Shown: in pieces, positions 11,277-22,285 of the stretch
Position numbering within the stretch: the stretch's first letter is position 1
How the letters are laid out: every line of letters begins with the position of its first letter
From: Volutella citrinella
Taxonomy: Eukaryota > Ascomycota > Sordariomycetes > Hypocreales > Nectriaceae
Direction of reading: 5' to 3'
NCBI GenBank assembly: GCA_034401135.1
Contig: JAWZSP010000005.1
Location: 1,302,001-1,366,000, forward strand
DNA length: 64,000 bases
Notes under the pieces: generated by a model
Seen by the model: the letters and a program-made list of their open reading frames with translations, nothing else
Told to the model about the DNA's origin: nothing
Databases searched by the model: none
Position numbers and translations under genes: made by a program

Positions 11277-12580
11277 ATGCCGACTCCATCATCCAACCCA
11301 CCTCCGGACCCAGCCTCCGCTCGGTCTCATGCCTTCTCGACGTGTCCAGAGGACGTTCAACAACTCCCACAAGAACAATCAGCTTGGGAATCGCACGATG
11401 CCGTCCAACCAGATACCAATATGGGAATGCATCAAGCCGCCCCAACCCAAGCTATGGATGCGCCTTCAGCCCTCGCCGACTCTACAAGCGACGACACGAC
11501 CGCCGACGATCGACCAGCCTCACGGGGTACATCTTCTAGGTCTGATACCATGTCGCCACATCCCCAATCTATTGCTCCGAGCATCACATCACCCGTCCCT
11601 GGTCGGCCGGAGGTTGATTCAGTAAAATCTCAAGACGCCGAGATCGGCAGCCAGCTCAGCCGCGAACCCTCCATCACTACATCCCATCACCCTGAATCCG
11701 AGATACAGGCACGTGCAACAACGAGAGCACGAGCATCGCCTAGTCGCGACTTAGATTCGACCGATGACGAGTCCCAGCAAGACGAGCTTTGGTCCCCAGC
11801 GATGGGATCAGACTATACGTGCATGCGGGTGGGTGCTCAGATTCCGTCTTGCCCTTTCTTATGTATAAAACCTGTCAACTCTAACATAGACAGTATATTC
11901 CATCGGCTCCTTCGTCATACCTTCGCTCGGGCAGTCGCTTTCATGGCACACAACAATCCGAGAGGCAGGTCTACGACGTTCAGGTCGAGATCAAACACGT
12001 CGACATGCGCGAATCCTTCCTTTGCGGATACCTACGAATTCAAGGTTGCTAACCCGAAACGCCGCTGGTACCTTAACAAGACTAACAACATTCATCAGGG
12101 TTGACGGAAGATCATCCTACGCTTACTACCTATTTCGAGGGCGAGATCATTGGGACAAAGTACAGCTTTTTCACCCAGCATGATAACTGGGGCGCCAGTA
12201 CGAAGGTTGATTTAAGTCATTGGGCGAAGTTCAACGCTTTCCGCCCATTTCAAAAGCAAGCTCGCAAAGGGCCCGTGACTATCCGCGACTTCGCCCAACG
12301 GGAGAACGTATTTATGCGATGGAAGGAGCATTTCCTTGTCCCCGACCACCGAGTACGCACAATTACAGGGGCAAGTTTCGAGGGCTTCTACTATATATGC
12401 TTCAACCAAGTCAAGGGAGAGGTCAGCGGAATTTATTTCCACTCCAAAAGTGAAAAGTGAGTACCATTCCGTTTACACCGCGACACCCTCCCACGTTGCT
12501 GACGAGACTATAGGTTCCAGCAATTGGAGCTCAAGCACGTCCCCGACCGCGGCTGCTTCTCTGCGGTTGAATTTCGATAA
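11277..12580 (+). CDS. GID4: GID/CTLH E3 ligase substrate receptor Gid4/Vid24
   Basis: Substrate-recognition subunit of the GID ubiquitin ligase, which in yeast binds N-terminal proline degrons on gluconeogenic enzymes such as fructose-1,6-bisphosphatase. Four exons, 11277-11828, 11894-12044, 12099-12456 and 12514-12580, give 375 aa. Residues 1 to about 185 are a Ser/Thr/Pro-rich disordered tail. The Vid24 beta-barrel domain then runs to the C-terminus: SYLRSGSRFHGTQQSERQVY, EIKHVDMRESFLCGYLRIQG, LTEDHPTLTTYFEGEIIG, DFAQRENVFMRWKEHFLVPD, TGASFEGFYYICFNQVKGEV, ending in CFSAVEFR. Frame continuity at each junction (Q-G|L, K|F) is as expected for the family. Introns are 65, 54 and 57 bp. The exon-2 acceptor has a nearby alternative AG (catag, 4 bp upstream) that would break the frame. 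Confidence 0.95.
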
Positions 12581-12843
12581 GTCCGGCTGATCTATATAAT
12601 CCGCTGGAGTCGTGGACCGCGTTATCGCGACGATATTCCCTCAGCTCTGTTCACCATATCTGAGCAGCAAGTTGTTCACATACACACCACATAGACGGAA
12701 ATATGCAATGGTCGGGGCTCTTATGATGACGCCCGGCTGCATGGGATTCGGGGCTTCGTCCTCCCTTGGGATTTGCGATACGGGTTTTTTTGAGCATGGG
12801 ATGGGTTTTGCGGGGAAAGGAGGATCCTTTCCTGTACATTCAT

Positions 12844-14329
12844 CTATTCGTCAGCCTCAAATTTTTTAAAATATCCACGTCGGAAAGGGTTCAGGTCATC
12901 TGCTGTCGTCCCTTCACTTGTGACCTCTTTCCTTCTTGCGTAGGCCTCCAATGCGGAGGCGGAGACATCGGCATCCGGTAGCCGGTAATACGTGATTAGT
13001 CTCCGAGACCCTATGCATTTCAGTTAGCTGCGTGGCACGACCAGTGATGTTGATGTACGAACACTTATTGAATGGCTGTACGCATATGGCCACAATTCCC
13101 AGACACGGGTGGGTAGGCACGGGTATCTCTTGCTCCTCATCATTCGCCGTCGGCATCCAGAAGGACACCCTGCCATGATCAACCAACGTTCTAGTTGCAA
13201 AAACCAAGATGTCATCCAGCATAGCAAGAAAGCTGTATGGCTTCTTTGGAGGGACGTAGTCTTCCAACCTAGGATAGAGACGTTAGCGGCAATGTTTCGC
13301 GAAGATCGTATTGAGAAGACCAACATTCCCTTTTTTCTCCCCGCCTCGATCAGCCATGGGGTTTTCTCAGGGTCTTTGCAACCGAGAACTCTCAACCCCT
13401 CTCGGACTCCATACGGTGGATCGCATACAATACCGTCCCAGATTCGGCCAAGTCTGATGGGCGAGTGCGTTAGATCCGCAGAAAATACATCACCCAGGCA
13501 CCCGCCCAGGCCGTACTGCTCAAAGTTGCCTTGCAAAGTCTTCTTGCCGCCTTGGCCTCGAATGCTGCGGCCATCAATGTCGCTACCCCAAGCAAGAGCC
13601 CCGAACTGAGCGCAGGCGACTGGGAATGAGCCGGTTCCCACAAAAGGATCATAAAACAGCTTTCCAGGGGCAGCCAGGGCGATGTTCGCGGTGACTAAGG
13701 CGAGCTCGGAGTCCATGCTTGTGGTTGAGATATAAACTCGCTTCTTCAAATCCAATTTCAAGATGAGATCGCGTGACGAGTTGGCAACGTGTCGACCAAG
13801 GTGCAGCATCGTTGGGTCAGGTATTCCGAGGGGAACGCTGTTGAATGGCCACTGCTCAAACACGGTGAAGGTCTCATCTGGCTTGGACATCTTGATAGGG
13901 CCTTCAAAGGCCAGGAACCGGAATGAGTTAATGATGTCCAGCCTTTTGGCATTGGCCCTTGCCCCTTGGTACGACTCAATGACAAATTTAAAGGAGACCA
14001 GCTCATATTGAGACCAAAGATCACTTGTTCGATGCCGCACATCTTGATGCAAAGCATCCAGCGTTTGACCAGTTCCCCACAGCTCATGAATAGACTGCGC
14101 CAGTATAGATCTTTTTATGAGCCGCTTGGCGGCTTCGACTGAAGGGAGTTGGACGATACAGAACGGAGACTAATACTGTTAGAATTCTCCATGACAATGT
14201 CTGAGGGTAGCGCACATCCAAGTTATACTCCACAACTTTCATGTCGATTGCCTCAACGATCGCGAGAGCTTCAATTTCAGGAAGCCTGAAGGTCTCATGG
14301 ACCTGAGCAAACTTGATGAGGAAGTCCAT
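12844..14329 (-). CDS. TRM11: tRNA (guanine-10-N2) methyltransferase catalytic subunit Trm11
   Basis: With Trm112, makes N2-methylguanosine at position 10 of tRNAs. Exons 14329-14216, 14169-13325, 13268-13063 and 13010-12844 join in phase to 443 aa (yeast Trm11 is about 433). The N-terminal THUMP-like part starts MDFLIKFAQVHETFRLPEIE; the Rossmann methyltransferase carries the SAM-binding motif FYDPFVGTGSFPVACAQFGA, the acidic loop GSDIDGRSIRG and the catalytic DPPYGVREG. The C-terminus reads NKWSRRLITYYRLPDADVS after the last intron (13062-13011, donor GTTCGT), which I placed because it alone restores this conserved block. The first intron is only 46 bp, with the acceptor at tattag. Divergent from the Rpp40-like gene. 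Confidence 0.95.
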
Positions 14330-14968
14330 GGTGCTTGTCCGATCCGGCGTGAGTGCAGTAGACTGGTTTTTTTTTTTTTTTTTTTTTTTTAATTATCTGC
14401 AGCCCCTCCTCAAGGCAGGCAATTTGTGTTGAATCGCGGCCCCTGCAGTCGTCGTGTTATTTTGCCAGCTGAGAAGGCAAACTGCTGGCCAACTCTTATC
14501 TCTGATCCGCCTGAAAAAGGCGATATATTCACCCAGGCTCGAACCTTTTGGGGGCAGACGCAAAGAGGGTACGCTGAGAAAGACGGTGCTGGAGGAAGCC
14601 CTGTTCACAACACGCTATGGCAACTGGTGCAACTGGTGTTAGTGGAGACACGCTTGGTACCCGAAAACCTCGCACCTGAACACACAATCCTGGTTCGACT
14701 GCTGGGCACTAAAGATCAAACCTACTGTACGTGCCACACAGCATGAAAACCGGAGTTTGCTTGTTGATGTAGGAAATCAATCCTCAACTCACTGCTCTGG
14801 GTCGATTTATTTCGCCGATGAATTCCCGGCTCCTGAGTAGTAGCCTGGTTCCACCCAGACTCGAACCGTAAAGTCATTTTCCTCGCAGGTATCCAAATAA
14901 TCCGGTCGGCGCCCTTTTCCAAAGACATTTCTGTCAGCCGGCGTCGCCTGATTATCCATTCTGCTCCG
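14330..14968. promoter_or_regulatory. Bidirectional upstream region of TRM11 (-) and Rpp40-like gene (+) with a T24 tract
   Basis: 639 bp between divergent start codons. A run of 24 T lies at 14,367-14,390, about 40-60 bp upstream of the TRM11 start; on the TRM11 sense strand it is poly(dA). Such tracts are known to exclude nucleosomes and act as constitutive promoter elements in fungi, so this is a plausible core promoter feature. No coding sequence is supported. Confidence 0.55.
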
Positions 14969-16316
14969 ATGTTTCCCAGTGCAGCTCCTTCGGTATACCA
15001 GACGTCAACATGTTTCGTCACATTCGGAAATCTGGGTCATATTGACCCAAGCCAAGTACCTCAACAAACCAAACCATGGTCCTCTTTTCTTGCCCAAGAT
15101 TTTATTCACAGGGTAATATGCTTAAAAAAAAGCTCATAATTTAAGTGTCAACTTTGGCTAACTCACACACAGGTCGATCTTCTTGTGCCCGCGGCAGTGG
15201 CGGATTTGATCCAGCAAAGGGTCACTAACATGACGCCCCAATATAGTCGAGTGAAAATGTCACTAGCCGACATTTTGGAAAGAACATTTTTCAACGAGTA
15301 TATTAAAAACGGTGTGCTATGGGCGAGTCCTCGGCTTAGTTGACCCTACTGACCGAGTATGACAGGCAACATTCTCATGCTGTCCGAAGGCAAGACCACC
15401 ACTGGCTGCTTATATTCGTTGCGAAATGGTAAGATGGACCTTATCACTCGGCCTGGGATTATACTAAGAAATCAGGGTTATTGAGGATGTATCTTGATAA
15501 GGAAACTTATGAACGGTCCGGCTTATCAGGGAAGCCCCATGGCGCCAAAGGGGGTAGAGGTTTGCGGCCTCGCTGGGGTAATCATTCAGACCTATTAATA
15601 TTCGCGAACGATGTTAACTCTCCTACAGTGGTATCCTATGACCTCAAGGATCCCGCGATGGTCCACGGTAAAAAGGGCTTCGACCGGCTGGTGTATGCTT
15701 GCTCGCGGGTGATGGTACAGCCCACAACTTGGTTGTTTAGCAATGCCTCAACATCACGTACGTATTATTCATCATCTTGAATTTGAATGTGTGTACATTC
15801 TAACCACTTCTAGCACCTTCACCCGATCCTCTGCAAGCGTATTCCCCGATACCATTCGTTGTATCCCCAAATACGCTTCGGGAAACCGCTGTCCTCGAAG
15901 CCTTTCAAAAGAGCTGGACCGATGCCCTCGACGACGAGAGTCGTATGTCGTTGGGTATTAAGGCGACAGAGTGGTATGAATGGCTGTCCTTGATTCGGCT
16001 TGAAAGTCCTCGGGTAGAACCCCATGATAGCATCGACCCGCACCTCGCAAGATATCAGGGCCCATTGGATCACAGCGTGGGTGGCGATGCAGAAACAAAA
16101 GTATGCAAAATCAGCTGGCAGGGTTTCTTCTCGTCAACTTGGGTCCGTGATCTTCTTGTTGAAGTTATCATGATATGCCCATCGGGGTCATGGTACTCCT
16201 TGAGCGCAACCTGCATGTCTCTGGCCATGTCGGGTAACGGGGATGAAGTGACGTTCCTCCGTCCGCCAACTTCATCAAATCAATTTCTTATGTGGGAAAC
16301 AAAGGTTGTAGAATAG
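14969..16316 (+). CDS. RNase P/MRP 40-kDa subunit (Rpp40-like)
   Basis: Probable protein subunit of RNase P/MRP, which processes tRNA 5' ends and pre-rRNA. Six exons join in phase: 14969-15112, 15173-15311, 15366-15428, 15476-15577, 15629-15757 and 15814-16316, giving 359 aa. Family-like features are the N-terminal CFVTFGNLGHIDPSQVPQ and FLAQDFIHR, the middle LRMYLDKETYERSGLSGKPH, and the block SYDLKDPAMVHGKKGFDRLV followed by TTWLFSN. The C-terminal third (EWYEWLSLIRLESPRV, then the IDPHLARYQ region) is less conserved. Introns are 47-60 bp, several with CTAAC or CTGAC branch sites. Assignment is from memory of Rpp40 family proteins, so the symbol is left blank. Its stop codon lies 3 bp from the stop of the convergent ankyrin gene. 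Confidence 0.75.
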
Positions 16317-16319
16317 CGT

Positions 16320-16970
16320 CTAGCTCTGTTTTGACCGGACGTTTCTGTCGTCGCCAAGCCCTTCGCCGAGGATAGCATCTTCCACCAGTTTTCGGAGTGC
16401 GGCTTGACCTTCAGATGTGTCGAAGTCCTCACGCTGAGCCAGTTCTTCGATTCGCCTCTTAAATTCGGGGTCTGCTTGGTTGGGAACATCCTGGGATTCG
16501 TTCATGGTGCCAATCCTAACCGACATGCCCTCAGGAGGAGGGGGAATCGCCTGTGGTAGAATAGCTGCTGCTGTAGACTGAGCCTCCGATTGAGTTTCGA
16601 GATTGGCAAGGTACGCCGCAACAGCAGGGAAATCTCCTTCAGCCTCGATCTTCTCCCTGGCAGTAAACCCTTCTGCCCCTCGGATCGTGATGTCGGCACC
16701 GAGCTCCTCAACCAACACTTTGGCGGCCCCCTCAGTCTCCACGACAAACAGAGCTGTTTCCTGGTCCTCGTCTTTCAGGTCCACATCGACTTTGAACTCG
16801 CGCACAAGAGCACGTAGGAGATCCAAGTGATTGTAGCTTGCAGCAGCATGGACGAGCGAGTATCCGTGCTCGTCTTGCGATGAGGCCAAGGTCGGATTCT
16901 CTCGAAGGAGGGGTAGCAACGCGGGGTTGTTGTCCGCAGCCAACAAATACGGATTTGGGGTTGGAGTCAT
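16320..16970 (-). CDS. Small ankyrin-repeat protein
   Basis: Single-exon gene of 216 aa. The start at 16,970 (MTPTPNPYLLAADNNPALLP) is chosen because the upstream open extension to 17,138 has no conserved look. Ankyrin-type helices cover roughly residues 8-110: NNPALLPLLRENP, DEHGYSLVHAAASYNHLDLL, DQETALFVVETEGAAKVLVE, and AEGFTAREKIEAEG. The C-terminal half has a Pro-rich linker and a charged helix (FKRRIEELAQREDFD). The layout resembles small fungal ankyrin proteins such as yeast YCR051W, whose function is not well defined. Tail-to-tail with the Rpp40-like gene, with only 3 bases between stop codons. Confidence 0.8.
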   Translation of the reverse strand: MTPTPNPYLLAADNNPALLPLLRENPTLASSQDEHGYSLVHAAASYNHLDLLRALVREFKVDVDLKDEDQETALFVVETEGAAKVLVEELGADITIRGAEGFTAREKIEAEGDFPAVAAYLANLETQSEAQSTAAAILPQAIPPPPEGMSVRIGTMNESQDVPNQADPEFKRRIEELAQREDFDTSEGQAALRKLVEDAILGEGLGDDRNVRSKQS

Positions 16971-18067
16971 GGTTGGTCCTGTACGAAGTTTTATGGCACA
17001 ATCCAAACAGGTATTCCGTATACGATGCTGATTCTTTATTGCTGCGGGTAGTTGGGAGATGATTACTAGTTGAGGTTGGCAGGAAAAGAATTTTCGTCGG
17101 GCCCATTTCTCTTCCCATTCCGCCAGGCCGTGAGGCACGATTCAGCCAAACCCGCAGTTGCCTATCCTCTTCACAGCAGATGAGACATCGAGGCAGCTAA
17201 ATTGGGACACAAAATGGCACATGGCTTCTAAATTTCATTTCTTTCGAGGCATTGGATGCTTGAAGCCTGTGAACCATTTTTGTCAACAGTTCTATTGCTC
17301 CTTCCTGGACATGGGCGTTAGTCAGCCACGCAAGCGCTGGGGGTCTCTAAATGGTAGCGCGGGAGGCCTGAACAATCGGGCGTTAGCGCCCTACTTGCAG
17401 ACAGTCTATCTATCGTTGGAGGCGCCTAAGGTCCTGGAGTGGGCTCGCATTTGACAGAGCCCTCTCACCACACGTTCCACCTTCCCGAATATTACCTTCA
17501 ACGAAGTCAGTGCTCAACAAATCCAAATCCAAGCTACTCAGTTTGGACGAATATTGTTCACATCAGAATAATACCGAGTCGTGCTGTGAGTAATAATTTC
17601 TTTGCTTGAAGCGGCGTGACTCACCCAGAGCATCCTCCCTGGTCAGCAATGGGCAAGGCACACCCACCAATTGTCACCAAATTCGCCTTGACAACTGACC
17701 CACGGTGCTCAGCCTCAACGCGAACACCATTGTCATTAGCCTCAACGCGGCAGTGCGCTACGGTAGACCAGAACTGACCTGCCTAGGGAGTGGTGTGACT
17801 ACTTCACCGGTTTCAGAGTTTATAAAAGTGGCCGTGGGCCCAACGAGGTAGAGGGAGAGAGTCAAGACTCGAGCTTCCATTCCATCAACCACTCTTCTCG
17901 CCTCCCAGTCGCCTCCTTGAGAATTGAGAGCTGTGCAGGACCCTGCTACCAAGAGCACGGGTGCACATCACCGAGTATTTTCCAATTCTCGATCTCCACC
18001 AACCATTCGGCCAGTTTCGACAGTTCAAAAGCGAATTTACTGAAGCCAGCGGCTGTTCTCGGTCACG
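16971..18067. promoter_or_regulatory. Upstream region shared by the ankyrin gene (-) and TRL1 (+)
   Basis: About 1.1 kb between divergent starts. A TATA-like box TATAAAAG lies at 17,821-17,828, 240 bp upstream of the TRL1 ATG and followed by a pyrimidine-containing leader, so it is a candidate TRL1 core promoter. An open frame at 17,158-17,454 has no family resemblance and is not called. Confidence 0.45.
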
Positions 18068-20522
18068 ATGGCTGCTCCGTACAAGGCCCAAGATGTTCAG
18101 GAAGTTTCCAGTTTACTGGCAGGCCTGGACCTAGCGATGAAGGAGAAGCGCCGAGGCGGCTTCTCGGTAAAAAAGACAACCTTCAACGTCAAGGGCTCTC
18201 AGGATGGAATCCGTGTCGACTCTTGGCGGTTCCAAGATTGGGACTACAAGAAACGTGACCTGCCAACCTACGCTCGCGGACTATTCACAACGAGGACGCG
18301 AAGAAAGGAACCCGAAATCGCTGTTCGCGGCTACGACAAGTTCTTCAACGTGGGCGAAGTGCACGAAACCAAATGGGAAAATATCTTCTCACGGACCCAA
18401 GGGCCCTATGAGTTGACCCTGAAGGAGAACGGATGTATCATCTTTATTGCAGGCCTCGAGGATGATACCCTCATTGTTTGTAGCAAACACTCGACTGGTG
18501 ATCGAAGCGATGTCCAGCTCAGTCATGCTTCCGCTGGAGAGAAACAAATCGAACGGCAGTTGGCCGCCGTGGGACGAACCAAAGCCGATCTTGCTCGAGA
18601 GCTTCGCAGCAGAAACGTGACAGCTGTTGCCGAACTATGCGATGATGCTTTCGAGGAGCATATTCTCGCTTACGGCCCCGAAAAAGCCGGACTCTACCTC
18701 CATGGACTTAATCTCAACCTGCCCGAGTTCGCAACATACCCAAGCCCCCTTGTCCAGGATTTTTCGAAGGATTGGGGCTTCCGACAGACCGACCTGGTCA
18801 TCATGGATGATCTCCAAAAAGTCAAGGCCTTCTTGGAAGAGGCGGCCGAAACTGGCGCACATGACGGACGAGATATCGAAGGCTTCGTTATCCGGTGCAG
18901 GATGAGCCCTAAACCTGGTGTGATGCCGTACCAGGATTGGTTTTTCAAGTTCAAGTTTGAAGAGCCATACTTGATGTACCGTCAATGGCGAGAATGCACG
19001 AAGGCCTTGATATCTGGAAAGCAACCCAAGTTCAAGAAACACATCAACATTACAGAGGAATATCTTCTTTATGCCCGAAAGCGCCTGGCTGCCGACCCTA
19101 AACTGGCAAAGGACTACAATCTCAACCATGGAATCATCTCTCTTCGAGACGACTTTTTGGCATTCAAGAATCTCAAGGGGACTGATGCGGCCAACATGGA
19201 CGAGAACTTCGACCCTCTCGTCATGACCGAGGTCACAGGCGACGTTATTCTTTGTCCTATTGCCACCATCGGATGTGGAAAGACAACTATTGCCCTAGCC
19301 TTGACTCACCTCTTTGGTTGGGGCCATGTACAGAATGACAATATCTCAGGCAAGGGCCGACCCCCGAGGTTCACCAAGGCCGTGCTCAATGAGCTTAAGG
19401 ATCATGCAGTGGTCATGGCGGACCGAAACAATGCACAGCGCCATGAGAGAAAACAAATCATTACCGATGTAAAGCTGCAACACTCAGGGGCCAAGCTTGT
19501 GTGCCTTCATTTTCGACATGACGAGGAGACCATTGACGAGATTCGAGAAGTAACACAACAAAGAGTGATTGAGCGTGGCGACAATCACCAAACAATTCAT
19601 GCGGCAACTGACAAGGACAAGTACCTTGGTGTCATGGAGGGGTTCATCGGACGTTTCGAGCCCTGCAATCCATATTCTCGCCCAGATGACGGCTTCGACG
19701 TAGTGATTGATCTCGATCCCACAGCAGGTTCCCGTGCGAATCTTGAAATTGTCATCAAGCAACTGAACAAGTATTTCCCGAACCTAGTACCGGAGGTTCC
19801 AGGGTCCCAGTTGCTTGATGATGCAATCGAGGCCGCCATCGGATACAAACCCGACTTCAAACACGAACTCCCCAATCGGAACAGAGATGTCACAAAGAAG
19901 ACACAACAAGAAGCAAACTCGCAGAAGAAGAAAGGCCTGGAATATATGTCGATAACGCTGAGCAGCCAAGAGGTCAAGACGGTATTGGAGGACGCCTTCA
20001 AAGGGACGACTCCCGAGGTTTCTCGCTTCTTCATGCAACTGAAGCAAACGAGGCGGGTCCAGCCAAAATTCCACGTGACACTACTTCATCGTGCTGCCAG
20101 CAAAGAACACCCGGAGCTTTGGCAGAAGTACGAGGCTCTGTTCGCTGCTGCGGAAGCAAGTGGCAATCCCAGCGCCATGCTCGGCAACTGCGGAGTCATG
20201 CTAGAGCGTGTATGTGTAGTCTCTTGGCCCCGTTCGCGAGTGAAAACAAACGCTGACCTTTCCCCAGGTGGTATTCGATGACAGAGTCATGGCAATGGTT
20301 GTTCGCTTGATTGATGAAGGCGAGGAGCACTGGGAGTGTGTCAATCGAGTAGCCCACATTACCGTAGGCACCCGAGACAGCACTGTCAAGCCAAAGGAGA
20401 GCAATGACTTGCTAGCCAAGTGGCTAGAAAAGGGATGTATGGCCGAGACTGGGGTGCAGGAAATATTATTCGAAGAAAAGCCGACCTTGGAGGGAAGGGT
20501 AGTAGGCGTCATGTCGCGGTGA
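18068..20522 (+). CDS. TRL1: Fungal tRNA ligase Trl1 (ligase-kinase-cyclic phosphodiesterase)
   Basis: Trifunctional enzyme that heals and seals tRNA halves after intron removal and, in yeast, joins HAC1 mRNA exons in the unfolded protein response. Two exons, 18068-20209 and 20268-20522, give 798 aa, close to the usual length. The N-terminal adenylyltransferase has the nucleotidyl-lysine motif KENGCIIFIAG (near residue 118) and FKFKFEEPYLMYRQWRE. The kinase has the P-loop ATIGCGKTTIALAL near residue 400. The C-terminal phosphodiesterase has two HxT motifs, FHVTLLHRA and VAHITVGT, the second in exon 2. The intron 20210-20267 (GTATGT...CCCCAG) sits in the phosphodiesterase part, and reading through it would delete the second HxT. 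All catalytic motifs I know for the family are present. Confidence 0.97.
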
Positions 20523-20848
20523 ACGGGCGAATCACACAACCACAGCTTGAGTCGAAATACAAATTCCCAGTGGCCTTCAAATCGAAGGTCTTGCAAGGAT
20601 GATTATACAAAAGCAGGCAGTCAATGATGGGTGATATTTGTGATCTTTTTCTCTTGACTTGGCCAGTCTTCTTCAATGGGGGTTGCTGTGCGTTGCTGCC
20701 AGGGACCCTGGGGTGACGATTTGCAAGCTGCGGGCTATTTGCAAGCCTTTATTAATGGCACTAAACCGGGTATATATGAGATGCAAACCAGAAGCAATTG
20801 ACCACCGTGAATGCGCGTAACCATCGCTCAATAATGGTCCCAAAAACA
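20523..20848. other. 3' intergenic spacer between convergent TRL1 and DUF4870-like genes
   Basis: 326 bp between two stop codons of convergent genes. It holds 3' untranslated regions only; I see no other signal. Confidence 0.5.
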
Positions 20849-21570
20849 TCATTCGTCGTCCAGAATTCGACTCGCTATGCTTCCAAAAAATGGTACCTCA
20901 TACCTTGGCTTGATGTAAGTACAAAACAAACACGGCGAAAGAGAAGAAGAAGTTGGCTCGTACCTGTCGAGGATCTCGGCATCCCTATAGGCTCTCAAGG
21001 CAAGAACAGCTATCAAGGCAAGATCGCCAAAAAAGAACACCCAACTCAGAAAGGTCGACCACAAGAAGATCAAGTGCAGTATCATGACGGCAGTGAATAA
21101 TAGAGCGGACTGCCACGCATGAAACCTTAGAACAGTGTCAGTGGCGGCGTGTCTAGTAGCAAGCAAAGGGCGTATGGGGGTCTCGCATACCTCACATAGT
21201 CGCTGTTCCGCTCCAATATGAGAAGGGCAATCGCTCCAACAGGCGGGAAAGCCAGATATGCCAAGCTAGCTTCGTAGTCGAGCCGCATTCCCAGGCTCGT
21301 ATCGAATTCGCTGACCTCCGCGGCAGGGTAGGCCCCAGGCATTGCTTGGGGTGTTCCGAACGACCTCGACTCGGCGCCAGCGGCCCAGGCACTACCTTGC
21401 CCGTCAAATCCTGCCCACCCTCTCTGAGGCTGGGGGTGCTGCAAAGGCGGAGGGGATGCGATAGGTGAGAAGGACCGCCTCACATCGTAGGAATGGCGAG
21501 GCGAGGCTTGCTCGGGCGAAGCAACGCGTGAGTGCTCGGGTGGAGACGATTGGTACGGTGCGAAATCCAT
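20849..21570 (-). CDS. Small multi-pass membrane protein, DUF4870/Tic20-like
   Basis: Exons 21570-21191, 21125-20964 and 20903-20849 give 198 aa. Residues 1-85 are a Pro/Ser-rich, probably cytosolic and disordered tail. The rest is three hydrophobic helices separated by short charged loops: LAYLAFPPVGAIALLILE, FHAWQSALLFTAVMILHL with FLW, and LSWVFFFGDLALIAVLALRA, followed by AYRDAEILDRYEVPFFG and an acidic end ILDDE. The order NSDYVRFHAWQS and AYRDAxxxxRYEVPFFG fits DUF4870-like proteins, which some fungal genomes label Tic20-like; function is unknown. Introns 21190-21126 and 20963-20904 are needed to join these blocks. Assignment to the family is from pattern memory. Confidence 0.8.
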
Positions 21571-22285
21571 TGTTCAGACCAAGTATAACGCTTCTCTCAG
21601 ATGAACGTTATCCGTTGTACTGAGGTGATGAACGAGTGCAAACGCAAGCTCGATCGGGGCCACGGTCGTCGTCGTCGTCGTCGTCAATAGTCGATCGTGG
21701 GGGTTTCGTGAGCTCCAGACACGCGCGTCCAACGGGCAAGTGCACACAGTCTGGGTATACCGGCGGCGAACAAGAATCGAAGGACCAGAAAACAAAGTGG
21801 GATCAACCTGAAAGCCGGTGCGCCTCGAAACGAAATCAGTCTGTCAAGAAGCTTCGTCGCATCAGCACCAAGGGGTTGTTGTCGCATCAATGCCCAGCCC
21901 CTAGCGCCGCAGGTAATAATGCTTTGGGGGGGCATTGTGACTGCCTACTACTACTGGGTTAGTAGGCCGCTGCCTGAGAGCAGGTGGGGGGGCGGGCTGA
22001 ATCGAGAAGTACAATGCACCGAACCAACTGGACACCACCTAGAGCAGCGATTGCTTAGGGCACATAGACATCAGTTGCATGAATTGAAGGCGTCTTTGGG
22101 ATTTTTAAGCGCTGTATACAGTTCGCAAGTGTCCTGACAGTCCACTACCAGGCACACTCATCTGTTTTTGTATATGTTGTACATGGTGTACTCTTACAAC
22201 GGCTTCCTCTTCCGGTTGGGAATTCTAATCATACAAGTATGTAATCACTCCATATCTGCTCTGGCTTTGCTTTCCCCTGATCTCG
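21571..22285. other. Region upstream of the DUF4870-like gene and downstream of the uL10m gene
   Basis: About 715 bp. It contains a GTC microsatellite (about seven units, 21,665-21,685) inside the probable promoter or leader of the DUF4870-like gene, and a polyG stretch near 21,985. No gene is supported. Confidence 0.5.

Noticed and set aside
14840..14880. tRNA-like B box on the minus strand (ggttcgagtc)
   Set aside because: No matching T stem or A box at a proper distance.
17158..17454. Open frame of 98 codons upstream of TRL1
   Set aside because: No recognisable features; most likely chance in the promoter region.
18635..19129. Long antisense open frame inside TRL1
   Set aside because: Shadow of the conserved TRL1 coding frame; no independent start or splice evidence.
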